Assembly: GCA_035604595.1 (NCBI GenBank)
Contig: DATNIE010000008.1
Coordinates: 62,001 to 126,000 of the forward strand
Reading direction: 5' to 3'
From: CAIKZZ01 sp035604595
Lineage (GTDB): Bacteria > Pseudomonadota > Gammaproteobacteria > Steroidobacterales > Steroidobacteraceae
DNA: 64,000 bases
In this document: positions 25,813 through 33,919 of the stretch, in pieces
How the letters are laid out: each line of letters starts with the position of its first letter
Position numbering within the stretch: the first letter of the stretch is position 1
The notes under the pieces: model-generated
Seen by the model: only the letters and a program-made list of their open reading frames with translations
Databases searched by the model: none
Told to the model about the DNA's origin: nothing
Made by a program: the position numbers and the translations under genes

Positions 25813-26219
25813 GCGCGCGGTCCCTCCGGCCCGCCCGCCTCGCGCGTTGCCCTGTCGAACAGCCGCTCGAGGCTCGTGACGATCGCCGGGCGCTCCGCGC
25901 CGCGGGCCCCGGGGCGACTGGTGACGACGAGATCGACCGCCGGAAGGCTCGCGTGCCGTACCCGGAATACCTCGCGGATGATCCGCCGCACGCGGTTGCG
26001 GCGCACGGCATTGCCCACGGTCCTGGTGCTCACCGACATGCCGAGCCTTGCGAATCCGAGTTCATTGGCGAGTGCGTTGACCGTGAACAATCCGTCGCCG
26101 GCGCGCTGTCCGGTGCGGTATACGCACTCGAACTCGGCGGCAGTTCGCAGCCGGTGGCAGGGGCGGAATCGGTAGGAGTGGGTCGCGGCGACGCGGGACT
26201 CGGCGCCGCGCGCGGGCAT
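25809..26219 (-). CDS. rnpA: Ribonuclease P protein component
   Basis: RnpA is the protein subunit of RNase P, which matures tRNA 5' ends. The 136-residue frame contains FRPCHRLRTAAEF, GMSVSTRTVGNAVRRNRVRR (the RNR helix binding the RNA subunit) and VDLVVTSRPGA. The ATG at 26219 follows the rpmH stop by 14 bases and has GAGGG upstream. The N-terminal 18 residues before YRFRP are longer than in E. coli, so an internal start is possible but no better candidate is visible. It is co-transcribed with rpmH. Confidence 0.96.
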   Translation of the reverse strand: MPARGAESRVAATHSYRFRPCHRLRTAAEFECVYRTGQRAGDGLFTVNALANELGFARLGMSVSTRTVGNAVRRNRVRRIIREVFRVRHASLPAVDLVVTSRPGARGAERPAIVTSLERLFDRATREAGGPEGPRA

Positions 26220-26233
26220 CGTGGCGTCCGCCC

Positions 26234-26374
26234 TCAGGGAATCAGGCGCTTGCGGCCCTTCGCGCGCCGGCGTGCCAGGACCTGACGGCCCTTCTTGTCC
26301 GCCATGCGCGCACGGAAGCCGTGCGTGCGATTGCGTTTGACCTTGCTCGGCTGATAGGTGCGCTTCGTCGCCAT
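26234..26374 (-). CDS. rpmH: 50S ribosomal protein L34
   Basis: A 46-residue protein on the minus strand, beginning MATKRTYQPSKVKRNRTHGF and ending KGRKRLIP, the universal L34 sequence with a typical density of Arg/Lys. L34 sits in the large ribosomal subunit near the exit tunnel. It is the first gene of rpmH-rnpA-yidD-yidC and diverges from dnaA across a 229-base gap. A good promoter is seen on the minus strand at 26426-26454. Confidence 0.98.
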   Translation of the reverse strand: MATKRTYQPSKVKRNRTHGFRARMADKKGRQVLARRRAKGRKRLIP

Positions 26375-26425
26375 GGGAAAATCGTCCGGGGAAACAAACA
26401 GATGCCAGAGCGGCGCGAGCCGCGC

Positions 26426-26454
26426 AATCTACGTGGCCGCCCTGCCCTTGTCAA
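26426..26454 (-). promoter_or_regulatory. Sigma-70 promoter for rpmH operon
   Basis: On the minus strand a perfect TTGACA (26454-26449) is followed after 17 bases by TAGATT (26431-26426, 4 of 6 matches to TATAAT). Transcription would begin near 26419 and leave a leader of about 45 bases before the rpmH ATG. Spacing and position are ideal. Confidence 0.7.
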
Positions 26455-26531
26455 CGGCGGCCGCGCGCCGCCGACAATAGTTTGCGCACCGGATCTGCAC
26501 TGGGTTTCCACTGGATCTGCACCGGAGATGC

Positions 26532-26559
26532 GTTACATCCTAACCGAGCGCGGTATAGA
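26532..26559 (+). promoter_or_regulatory. Candidate dnaA promoter
   Basis: GTTACA (26532-26537) and TATAGA (26554-26559) with 16-base spacing lie about 45 bases before the dnaA ATG. The match is moderate. A run of eight T lies just downstream, within the leader. No DnaA box close to consensus is seen between rpmH and dnaA, so autoregulation is not evident here. Confidence 0.45.
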
Positions 26560-26603
26560 CTCGCTCCCCGTTTTTTTTCCAGACCCGAGACACGAGCATC
26601 CGG

Positions 26604-27989
26604 ATGTCCACCGCAGCGGCCAGCCCCTGGATCGAGTGTCTGCGGCAGCTCGAGGCGGAGGTGCCCGAGCAACTGTTCAACGTGTGGGTCCGTCCGCTGC
26701 AGGCCGTCGACGACGGCAGCGTGATCCGCCTCTTGGCCCCTAACCGCTTCGTGGTCGAGTGGGTGCGCCTGAACCTGCTCGATCGCATCGGCGAGCTGCT
26801 GCGCGCGGATGTTCAGGACGCGAGCCACGCACCGCCCCATGTGCTGCTCGAGGTCGGTACCCGCGCGTTCCCGACTCCGGCCGCCGAGGCAGCAGCTGCA
26901 GCGCCTGCGACGACAGCGCCGAGTGCGACGGCCGGCAACCGGCCGTCGCGGGCCTCGGCACTCTTTAGCGGCGCCCGCGTCAATCCCGAGTGCACGTTCG
27001 ACAGTTTCGTCGAGGGCAAGAGCAATCAGCTCGCGAAGGCCGCTGCGCGCCAGGTCGCAGACAACCCCGGCCGCGCCTACAACCCGCTGTTCGTTTACGG
27101 TGGCGTCGGGCTCGGCAAGACGCACCTGATCCATGCGGTTGCGAACGCGATGCGTGCGAAGCGGCCGCAGGCGCGCGTTTCCTACGTGCATTCGGAACGT
27201 TTCGTCAGCGACATGGTGCGCGCGCTGCAGCACAACACGATTGCCGATTTCAAGCAATCCTACCGCACGCTCGATGCGCTGCTGATCGACGATATCCAGT
27301 TCTTCGCCGGCAAGGAGCGCTCGCAGGAGGAGTTCTTCCACACATTCAATGCGCTGCTCGAAGGGCAGCAGCAGGTGATCCTGACCTGCGACCGCTATCC
27401 GAAGGAAGTCGCCGGACTCGAGGAACGGCTGAAATCACGCTTCGGCTGGGGCCTGACGGTGTCGATCGATCCGCCCGAGCTCGAGACGTGCGTGGCGATC
27501 CTGATGTCGAAGGCACAGAGCGCGCAGGTCGAGCTGCCGGAGGAAGTGGCGTTCTTCATCGCCAAGCGCATCCGCTCCAACGTCCGTGAGCTCGAGGGGG
27601 CGCTGCGGCGCGTGGCGGCGAACGCGCAATTCACGGGTCGGCCGATCACGCTTGATTTCGCGAAGGAAGCACTGCGCGACCTGCTGGCGCTCCAGGAAAA
27701 GCTCGTCACGGTCGAAAACATCCAGAAGACGGTAGCGGAGTACTACAAGATCCGCGTCGCGGATCTGTTGTCGAAGCGGCGCAGCCGCTCGATCGCCCGG
27801 CCACGCCAGCTCGCGATGGCGCTCGCCAAGGAGCTGACCAATCATTCCCTTCCGGAGATCGGCGATGCGTTCGGTGGCCGTGACCATACGACGGTGCTGC
27901 ACGCCTGCAGGCGGATCAAGGAACTGCGGGAGATCGAGCGTCGCATGGGCGAGGATTTCTCGAACCTGTTGAGAACCCTGACGAACTGA
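26604..27989 (+). CDS. dnaA: Chromosomal replication initiator protein DnaA
   Basis: DnaA binds DnaA boxes and melts oriC. The 461-residue protein has domain I (WIECLRQLEAEVPEQLFNVW, residues 10-29), a variable Ala/Thr/Pro-rich linker (about 88-125), the AAA+ domain with YGGVGLGKTHL (Walker A, near 170), LLIDDIQFF (Walker B) and KSRFGWGLTVSIDPP, and domain IV with SLPEIGDAFGGRDHTTVLHA, the DnaA-box binding signature. Length and order are standard. It faces away from rpmH and leads into dnaN across a 269-base gap that is the most likely origin. Confidence 0.98.
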   Translation: MSTAAASPWIECLRQLEAEVPEQLFNVWVRPLQAVDDGSVIRLLAPNRFVVEWVRLNLLDRIGELLRADVQDASHAPPHVLLEVGTRAFPTPAAEAAAAAPATTAPSATAGNRPSRASALFSGARVNPECTFDSFVEGKSNQLAKAAARQVADNPGRAYNPLFVYGGVGLGKTHLIHAVANAMRAKRPQARVSYVHSERFVSDMVRALQHNTIADFKQSYRTLDALLIDDIQFFAGKERSQEEFFHTFNALLEGQQQVILTCDRYPKEVAGLEERLKSRFGWGLTVSIDPPELETCVAILMSKAQSAQVELPEEVAFFIAKRIRSNVRELEGALRRVAANAQFTGRPITLDFAKEALRDLLALQEKLVTVENIQKTVAEYYKIRVADLLSKRRSRSIARPRQLAMALAKELTNHSLPEIGDAFGGRDHTTVLHACRRIKELREIERRMGEDFSNLLRTLTN

Positions 27990-28258
27990 TGTGGACATCG
28001 TGTGGAGCGGCGCGCCGACCGCAAAGCGTGGCAAGATATCCACATGAGTCGCACAGTCTGCGCGGCGGCTTAAGGACCTCTGTCCAGAGGCTTGTCAGTC
28101 TCGCAAGCGAGTGCAGACACACGGCTTTTCGGAGTTATCCAGCGAATACCACCTCAGTAGCTGCAACAGCAGCTATCTGTATTTCTGGAATACTCATAAA
28201 GAACTATAGGAACAGAGCCCGGCCCCGATGCACGTGGCGAGAGAATTAAGGTGATGCG
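27990..28258. other. Candidate oriC (dnaA-dnaN intergenic region)
   Basis: This 269-base gap holds ATATCCACA at 28036-28044 (one mismatch to TTATCCACA), TTATCCAGC at 28135-28143 (two mismatches) and TGTGGACAT at 27990-27998 (two mismatches on the other strand). An AT-rich stretch by local standards spans about 28144-28214 and could serve as the unwinding element. Genes to the left are mostly on the minus strand and those to the right on the plus strand, as expected around an origin. Boxes are few and imperfect, so the call is tentative; the gap also contains the dnaN leader. Confidence 0.5.
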
Positions 28259-29353
28259 ATGAAATTCACGAGTGAGCGCGAGCGAATTCTCGAGCCGTTG
28301 CAGGCGGTGATCGGAGTCGTCGAACGACGCCAGACGATGCCGATCCTGGCGAATGTCCTGCTGTCGGCGAAGAACGGGCTGCTGACGGTGACGGCGACGG
28401 ATCTCGAGGTCGAGCTCGTGGCAGGTGCAGAGGTGACCGTCCAGCAAGCGGGTGACATCACCGTCCCTGGGCGCAAACTGCTCGACATCGTCCGCGCCCT
28501 GCCTGACAAGGCGGCGGTCACTTTCACACTCACGGGCGATAAGGCCTCGCTGAAAGCTGGCAAGAGCCGCTTTACCCTGACAACACTGCCGGCGGGTGAT
28601 TTCCCGTCGATCGAGGAGATCAATCCGCAGCTATCGTTCGATGTCGAGCAGGCAGCCCTGAAGCGGCTGATCGACAAGACACATTTTTCGATGGCGCAGC
28701 AGGACGTGCGCTATTACCTGAACGGGATGTTGCTCGAATCTGACGGGAAAGCGCTGCGAACGGTAGCGACTGACGGCCATCGTCTGGCTTTGTGCGAGAT
28801 GGAGCTCAAGACCAAGTCCGGTACGCAACAGGTGATCGTCCCGCGCAAGGGAATCCTCGAGTTGCAACGCCTGCTCGGAGCCGAAGGCCCTGTCGCAGTA
28901 CAGGTAGGCAGCAATCACGTTAGGATCACGTTAGGCGCCATTCGCTTCACATCGAAGCTAATTGACGGACGTTTCCCGGAGTACAACCGCGTCATTCCCG
29001 CCAACCCCGGCAGGATCGTGAAGGCCGACCGTGAGGCGCTGCGTCGTGCGCTGCAGCGGACCGCGATCCTGTCGAACGAGAAGTACCGCGGGATCCGTCT
29101 CGCGTTGCGGCAGAATCTGCTCGTCTTGAGTGCCCATAACCCGGAGCAGGAAGAGGCCGAGGAAGAAGTCGAGGTCAGTTACGAGGGCGAGGAGTTCGAG
29201 GTCGGCTTCAACGTCAATTACCTGCTCGATGCGCTGGCGGCGGTCGACGGGGCCGAGGTCGAGGTCGGTCTCACCGACGCGAACAGCAGCTGCCTGGTCC
29301 GAGCGCCGGGCGGCGGGACGAGCCGATACGTCGTGATGCCGATGCGGCTGTAG
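28259..29353 (+). CDS. dnaN: DNA polymerase III beta subunit (sliding clamp)
   Basis: DnaN is the ring-shaped processivity clamp. The 364-residue frame starts KFTSERERILEPLQAVIGVV and includes RRQTMPILANVLL, RYYLNGMLLE, TDGHRLALCE, INYLLDAL-type FNVNYLLDALAAVDG and the C-terminal YVVMPMRL, all diagnostic. Three repeated clamp folds fill the length. The acidic EEAEEEVEVSYEGEEFEV segment is in the third domain. It ends 8 bases before recF, so the two are co-transcribed. A perfect tandem copy of an 11-base word (28914-28935) lies in the coding region without disturbing the frame. Confidence 0.98.
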   Translation: MKFTSERERILEPLQAVIGVVERRQTMPILANVLLSAKNGLLTVTATDLEVELVAGAEVTVQQAGDITVPGRKLLDIVRALPDKAAVTFTLTGDKASLKAGKSRFTLTTLPAGDFPSIEEINPQLSFDVEQAALKRLIDKTHFSMAQQDVRYYLNGMLLESDGKALRTVATDGHRLALCEMELKTKSGTQQVIVPRKGILELQRLLGAEGPVAVQVGSNHVRITLGAIRFTSKLIDGRFPEYNRVIPANPGRIVKADREALRRALQRTAILSNEKYRGIRLALRQNLLVLSAHNPEQEEAEEEVEVSYEGEEFEVGFNVNYLLDALAAVDGAEVEVGLTDANSSCLVRAPGGGTSRYVVMPMRL

Positions 29354-29361
29354 CCGAGGGC

Positions 29362-30429
29362 ATGCCGCTCGTCCGACTCGAAGTAGAACAGTTTCGATGC
29401 CTCGCGGGGGTCGAGCTGGCGCTCGATCCGGCGTACAACCTGTTTGTCGGCCCCAACGCGTCCGGCAAGACGAGCCTGCTCGAGGCGGTCTTCCTGCTCG
29501 GCCGCGGTCGCTCGTTTCGCACGCGACGGCTCGACCGCCTGATTCGCCAGGGAGAAAGTGCGTTTCGGGTCGTTGGATGGGTCGAACAGGCGGGCCTCAC
29601 CACGGTCATTGGTATCGGCGGCGACCGGCGCTCGACGGAAATCAGGATTGCAGGAGCGCCGGCCGGGAGCGCGGCGGACCTCGCCACGCATTTTCCGCCG
29701 CAAATCATCGACCCCGAGATCCACAAGCTGCTCGAAGAGGGACCCCATCGGAGGCGCCGCTTCCTCGACTGGGGGGTGTTCCACGTGGAACACGCCTTCA
29801 TGGACACCTGGTCTCGTTACCACCGGGTGCTTCGCCAGCGAAACGCAGCTCTGAAGGCAGGGCTCGAGGCTGATGCCGCGAGGGCGTGGGAGCCCGAGCT
29901 CCTCACGACCGGCCTTCGCCTTGCGGAGATGCGACGCGGGTACCTCGGGCTCCTAGCCCCGGTGCTCCGGCTGTTCGGCCAGAGGCTGCTCGGGGAGGAC
30001 GTGACGGTGTCGTACCACGCCGGATGGGCCGCCGAGGAGTCGCTCGCGACAGCGCTCAGCAGGAGCTTCGAGCGCGACCGGCGTTACGGGGTGACCCATC
30101 TGGGCCCCCATCGGGCCGACGTCTCCGTCCGGGTCGGAGGGCACCTGGCCAAAGAGCGGGTCTCGCGGGGGCAGCAAAAGCTCGTCGCGGCGGCCCTCAC
30201 GCTCGCGCAGCTCACGCTTCAGGAGGCGCGCAGTCCCGGACGCAGTGCCTTGCTGCTCGATGACCCGGCGGCCGAGCTCGATGCCGACCACCTGGGGCGA
30301 TTGCTCGAGGTCGTGCGCGGGCTGGCGGTGCAGCTGTTCGTGACGGCCCTGCGGCCGGATCTGCCAGGACTCGGCGCGCCGGGCGCGTTGTTCCACGTGG
30401 AACACGGTCGGATTCGTCCGTCCGCCTGA
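29362..30429 (+). CDS. recF: DNA replication and repair protein RecF
   Basis: RecF loads RecA at gaps as part of RecFOR. The 355-residue SMC-like ATPase has Walker A GPNASGKTSLLEAV (about residues 30-43), DPEIHKLLEEGPHRRRRFLDW, the signature VSRGQQKLVAAAL and Walker B SALLLDDPAAELD. It is directly downstream of dnaN. Two FHVEH pentapeptides, near residue 140 and near residue 345, are each encoded by a perfect parS palindrome, so the coding sequence doubles as a chromosome-segregation site. Length is normal and no frame problem is seen. Confidence 0.97.
   Translation: MPLVRLEVEQFRCLAGVELALDPAYNLFVGPNASGKTSLLEAVFLLGRGRSFRTRRLDRLIRQGESAFRVVGWVEQAGLTTVIGIGGDRRSTEIRIAGAPAGSAADLATHFPPQIIDPEIHKLLEEGPHRRRRFLDWGVFHVEHAFMDTWSRYHRVLRQRNAALKAGLEADAARAWEPELLTTGLRLAEMRRGYLGLLAPVLRLFGQRLLGEDVTVSYHAGWAAEESLATALSRSFERDRRYGVTHLGPHRADVSVRVGGHLAKERVSRGQQKLVAAALTLAQLTLQEARSPGRSALLLDDPAAELDADHLGRLLEVVRGLAVQLFVTALRPDLPGLGAPGALFHVEHGRIRPSA
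29777..29792. promoter_or_regulatory. parS centromere site 1 (inside recF)
   Basis: TGTTCCACGTGGAACA, a perfect 16-base palindrome identical to the ParB-binding parS form known from Pseudomonas. It encodes VFHVEH within RecF. ParB nucleates here and spreads to segregate origins. parA and parB are not in the window. Confidence 0.9.
30389..30404. promoter_or_regulatory. parS centromere site 2 (end of recF)
   Basis: A second perfect copy of TGTTCCACGTGGAACA, 612 bases after the first, encoding LFHVEH close to the RecF C-terminus. Two identical 16-base palindromes in one gene close to the origin are very unlikely by chance. Confidence 0.9.
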
Positions 30430-30441
30430 GAGGCTCCAAAC

Positions 30442-30450
30442 TGTGGATAA
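30442..30450 (-). promoter_or_regulatory. Consensus DnaA box upstream of gyrB
   Basis: TGTGGATAA on the plus strand, i.e. TTATCCACA on the minus strand, matches the consensus at all nine positions. It lies in the 191-base recF-gyrB gap, 13 bases after the recF stop. It may be an origin-proximal regulatory box or control gyrB. Confidence 0.65.
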
Positions 30451-30587
30451 CCGCCGCAGCGCACGGCGCTAGGTGGTCGCGGCTGGACGCCTCTGCCGCT
30501 GCGCGTGCTTGACATGCAGCCCCGCCGCACGAGACGGACGCACATTGGCGCCAAGGCTCGGGCAGCGCGCGCTAACTCCTTGAATGC

Positions 30588-30593
30588 TATAAT
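30588..30593 (+). promoter_or_regulatory. -10 element of gyrB promoter
   Basis: A perfect TATAAT lies 27 bases before the gyrB ATG and would give a leader of about 20 bases. No matching -35 is found at 16-18 bases; a TTGACA at 30508-30513 is too far upstream to pair with it. Many gyrase promoters are supercoiling-sensitive and have weak -35 elements, but that is only suggestive here. Confidence 0.55.
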
Positions 30594-30620
30594 TTGTCTT
30601 CGCACTGGCAAAGGCCTTTC

Positions 30621-33044
30621 ATGTCCGACAACGACGTCTACGATTCAAGCAAAATCAAGGTCTTGAAGGGGCTCGATGCGGTGCGAAAACGCCCCGGCAT
30701 GTACATCGGCGACACCGATGACGGCACGGGGCTCCACCACATGGTTTTCGAGGTCGTCGACAACGCCATCGACGAGGCGCTGGGCGGCCATTGCGATCGG
30801 ATCGTGGTCACGGTCCATGCGGACGAGTCGGTGACGGTGACGGATAACGGCCGTGGAATTCCTGTGGATATCCATCCGGAGGAGGGCGTGTCGGCGGCCG
30901 AGGTCATCATGACCGTGCTGCACTCCGGCGGAAAGTTCGACGACATCTCCTACAAGGTGGCCGGAGGCCTTCACGGCGTCGGCGTCTCGGTCGTGAACGC
31001 GCTGTCTGAGCACCTGACGCTCAACATCGGCCGGGATGGAGAGCTCTACCGCCAGGAGTACCGCCACGGCGAGCCGATGGCGCCGCTCACCGCTGTCGGA
31101 CCCGCGCAAGAGCGCGGAACCTCGCTGCACTTCAAGCCGAGCGCCGAGACCTTCACCAACATTCACTTCTCGTACGAGATCCTCGCCCGGCGGTTACGCG
31201 AACTTTCATTCCTGAATTCAGGTGTCAGGATTGAGCTGATCGACGAGCGCGACGAGATGCACGACATCTTCCAGTACGAGGGCGGCATCGCCGCCTTCGT
31301 CAAGTACCTCAACCGCGGCAAGACGCCGCTGCACGAGACGGTGTTCTACTTCCGCGAGATGCAGGGCCCGATCACGGTCGAGGTCGCGGCGCAGTGGAAC
31401 GACTCCTACGCCGAGTCGATGTTCTGCTACACGAACAACATCCCGCAGAAGGACGGCGGCACGCACCTGCAGGGCTTTCGCGCCGCCCTGACGCGAAAAC
31501 TCTCGGACTACATCGAGAGCGAGGCCAAGAGAGAGAAGATCGACATGACGGGCGATGACTCGCGGGAAGGCCTGACCGCGATCCTGTCGGTGAAGATGCC
31601 GGACCCGAAGTTCTCCTCGCAGACCAAGGACAAGCTCGTCTCCTCCGAAGTCCGCGGCATCGTCGAGAGCGCGGTCGCGGACAAGCTCGAGGCATTCCTG
31701 CTCGAGAAGCCCGTCGAGGCCAAAGCGATCGTCGCCAAGATCATCGAAGCCGCGCGCGCCCGCGAGGCGGCGCGCAAGGCCCGCGAGATGACCCGCCGCA
31801 AGGGCGTGTTCGACATCGCCGGGCTCCCCGGTAAGCTCGCCGACTGCCAGGAGAAGGATCCCGCGCTCTCCGAGATGTTCCTCGTCGAGGGCGACTCGGC
31901 GGGCGGGTCCGCGAAGCAGGGCCGTGACCGGCGCACGCAGGCGGTGCTGCCGCTGAAGGGCAAGATTCTCAACGTCGAGAAAGCGCGCTTCGACAAGATG
32001 CTGTCGAGCATCGAGGTCGGCACGCTGATCACCGCGCTCGGCTGCGGCATCGGGCGTAACGAGTTCGATGTCGCGAAGCTACGTTACCACCGCATAATTA
32101 TTATGACTGATGCTGATGTTGACGGGGCCCACATACGCACGCTGCTGCTGACATTCTTCTACCGGCAGATGCCGGAGCTGATCGAACGCGGCCACGTCTA
32201 CATCGCGCAGCCGCCGCTCTACAAGGTCAAGCGCGGCAAGACCGAGCTGTACGTCAAGGACGACGTCGAGCTCAACGCCGTGCTGCTGAGAAACGCGCTC
32301 GAGGCGGCGACGCTGCACGCCGGCCCCAACGGCAATGGTGCGGGCCGCACGCTCACTGGCGCCGCTCTCGAGGCGCTCGCGAAGCAGTACATCGACGTAC
32401 AGGAGATCATGGCGCGCTGGGCCCGGCGCTACGACCAGCGCGTGCTCGAGCAGCTGTTGAATCTTCCTGTCGTACGCCACGAGGACCTGACGAACCCGAC
32501 GCTGCTCACGAGCTGGGCGCGCCAGCTCGAGGCTTGCCTGAACGCCGAAGCAAGCAAGGCGCGCAGCTACCGCGTCGAGCTGCAGGTCAACGCAGGTCGC
32601 GTCCCGGTCCGGTTCAATGTATTTCGCACGCAGCACGGGCTCACGACTGAAAAGCACCTGCAGCGGGAGTTCTTCGACTCCGCCGAGTACCGGCGCATCG
32701 GTGAGCTGGTGCGCGGCCTCGAGGGGCTGATCGGCCCTGGCGGCTCGATCACCAAGGGCGAGGAGGGCCAGGAGATCACGAGCTTCAAGGACGCGATGAT
32801 CTGGCTGATGGACCAGGTCAAGAAGGGCCAGACGATCCAGCGCTACAAGGGCCTCGGCGAGATGAACCCGGAGCAGCTCTGGGACACGACGATCAACCCG
32901 GCGACCCGGCGCCTGATTCAGGTGCGGATCGAGGACGCGGTCGCTGCGGATGACCTGTTCACGACGCTGATGGGGGACCAGGTCGAGCCGCGGCGCGAAT
33001 TCATCGAGAAGAACGCGCTCGCGGTCGCGAACCTCGACGTCTGA
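30621..33044 (+). CDS. gyrB: DNA gyrase subunit B
   Basis: GyrB supplies ATPase and TOPRIM functions of DNA gyrase. The ATG at 30621 begins SDNDVYDSSKIKVLKGLDAV; an earlier TTG adds unrelated residues. Visible parts are the GHKL ATPase (RKRPGMYIGD, DNAIDEALGGH, DNGRGIPV, GLHGVGVSVVNAL), the TOPRIM EGDSAGGSAKQGRDR near residue 420 and DADVDGAHIRTLL near 500, the Gram-negative-type insertion and the C-terminal QRYKGLGEMNPEQLWDTT. Its 807 residues equal the E. coli type. Codons about 487-505, at the TOPRIM DxD motif, are strikingly AT-ending compared with the rest of the gene. Confidence 0.98.
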   Translation: MSDNDVYDSSKIKVLKGLDAVRKRPGMYIGDTDDGTGLHHMVFEVVDNAIDEALGGHCDRIVVTVHADESVTVTDNGRGIPVDIHPEEGVSAAEVIMTVLHSGGKFDDISYKVAGGLHGVGVSVVNALSEHLTLNIGRDGELYRQEYRHGEPMAPLTAVGPAQERGTSLHFKPSAETFTNIHFSYEILARRLRELSFLNSGVRIELIDERDEMHDIFQYEGGIAAFVKYLNRGKTPLHETVFYFREMQGPITVEVAAQWNDSYAESMFCYTNNIPQKDGGTHLQGFRAALTRKLSDYIESEAKREKIDMTGDDSREGLTAILSVKMPDPKFSSQTKDKLVSSEVRGIVESAVADKLEAFLLEKPVEAKAIVAKIIEAARAREAARKAREMTRRKGVFDIAGLPGKLADCQEKDPALSEMFLVEGDSAGGSAKQGRDRRTQAVLPLKGKILNVEKARFDKMLSSIEVGTLITALGCGIGRNEFDVAKLRYHRIIIMTDADVDGAHIRTLLLTFFYRQMPELIERGHVYIAQPPLYKVKRGKTELYVKDDVELNAVLLRNALEAATLHAGPNGNGAGRTLTGAALEALAKQYIDVQEIMARWARRYDQRVLEQLLNLPVVRHEDLTNPTLLTSWARQLEACLNAEASKARSYRVELQVNAGRVPVRFNVFRTQHGLTTEKHLQREFFDSAEYRRIGELVRGLEGLIGPGGSITKGEEGQEITSFKDAMIWLMDQVKKGQTIQRYKGLGEMNPEQLWDTTINPATRRLIQVRIEDAVAADDLFTTLMGDQVEPRREFIEKNALAVANLDV

Positions 33045-33115
33045 GCTCGGTCCGGCGAGGCGCGCAGTGCGATAATTCCGGTTCTGGAAATTCCCCCGCG
33101 CAAGGATCTGTCGCG

Positions 33116-33832
33116 ATGATCGAGCTCTACTACTGGCCGACGCCGAATGGCCACAAGATCACGATGTTCCTCGAGGAGACGGGCATCCCGTACCGGTTGA
33201 CGCCGGTCGACATCGGCGCGGGTGACCAGTTCAAGCCGGCGTTCCTGGCGGTGAGCCCCAACAACCGCATCCCGGCAATCGTCGATCACGCGCCAGCGGG
33301 CGGCGGCGAGCCGGTCTCGGTGTTCGAATCCGGCGCGATCCTCGTGTACCTCGCCGAGAAGACCGGCCGCTTCCTGCCGACCGTGCTGCGCGCCCGCAAG
33401 ACGGTGCTCGAGTGGCTGTTCTGGCAGGTCGGAAATCTCGGACCGATGGCCGGGCAGAACCACCACTTCAACCGCTACGCGCCGGAAAAGCTGCCGTACG
33501 CGATCGACCGCTACACGCGGGAGACCAACCGGCTGTACGGCGTGCTGGACCGGCGCCTGGCTGGCCGCACCTTTATCGCGGGGGATAACTACTCGATTGC
33601 CGACATGGCCGCGTACCCGTGGATCGTGCCCTGGAAGGCGCAGCTGCAGAACCTCGAGGAGTTCCCCGACCTCAAGCGCTGGTTCGAGGCGATCGCCGCG
33701 CGGCCGGCGACAGAGCGCGCCTACACCCACGCCGCCGCATACAGGAACCGCACGATCGATACCGACGAGGCGAAGAAGATCCTGTTCGGGCAGACGGCCG
33801 CGAGCCTCGGACCACGCTCGGCCCGCCCGTAG
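33116..33832 (+). CDS. Glutathione S-transferase, YfcG/YghU-like disulfide reductase
   Basis: A 238-residue GST. The N-terminal thioredoxin-like domain opens YYWPTPNGHKITMFLEE, the motif of the Nu-class YfcG/YghU/Ure2p-like group, in which Thr/Asn instead of Tyr/Ser/Cys activates glutathione and disulfide-bond reductase activity is found. VSPNNRIPAIVDH and VFESGAILVYLAEKTGRF bind glutathione, and the all-helical C-terminal domain includes IADMAAYPWIVPW. AAGGAT precedes the ATG and a GATAAT hexamer at 33071-33076 could be its -10. It probably forms its own unit after gyrB. Confidence 0.92.
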   Translation: MIELYYWPTPNGHKITMFLEETGIPYRLTPVDIGAGDQFKPAFLAVSPNNRIPAIVDHAPAGGGEPVSVFESGAILVYLAEKTGRFLPTVLRARKTVLEWLFWQVGNLGPMAGQNHHFNRYAPEKLPYAIDRYTRETNRLYGVLDRRLAGRTFIAGDNYSIADMAAYPWIVPWKAQLQNLEEFPDLKRWFEAIAARPATERAYTHAAAYRNRTIDTDEAKKILFGQTAASLGPRSARP

Positions 33833-33919
33833 CGGCTCGGAGCGACCGGCGCGGCGCGAATCGGACCTCGGTTCGCCCACCACGACGCCGGATCCGGTGC
33901 GCGAGCGAGCTCGCTGTCG

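Noticed and set aside
28914..28935. Perfect tandem repeat of the 11-base word ATCACGTTAGG in dnaN
   Set aside because: The DnaN protein is normal across it and the length is not a multiple of three, so it is not an expansion within the protein. Most likely chance similarity in two adjoining segments.
30508..30531. TTGACA at 30508-30513 as the gyrB -35
   Set aside because: It is 74 bases from the TATAAT before gyrB and has no -10-like hexamer at 16-18 bases.
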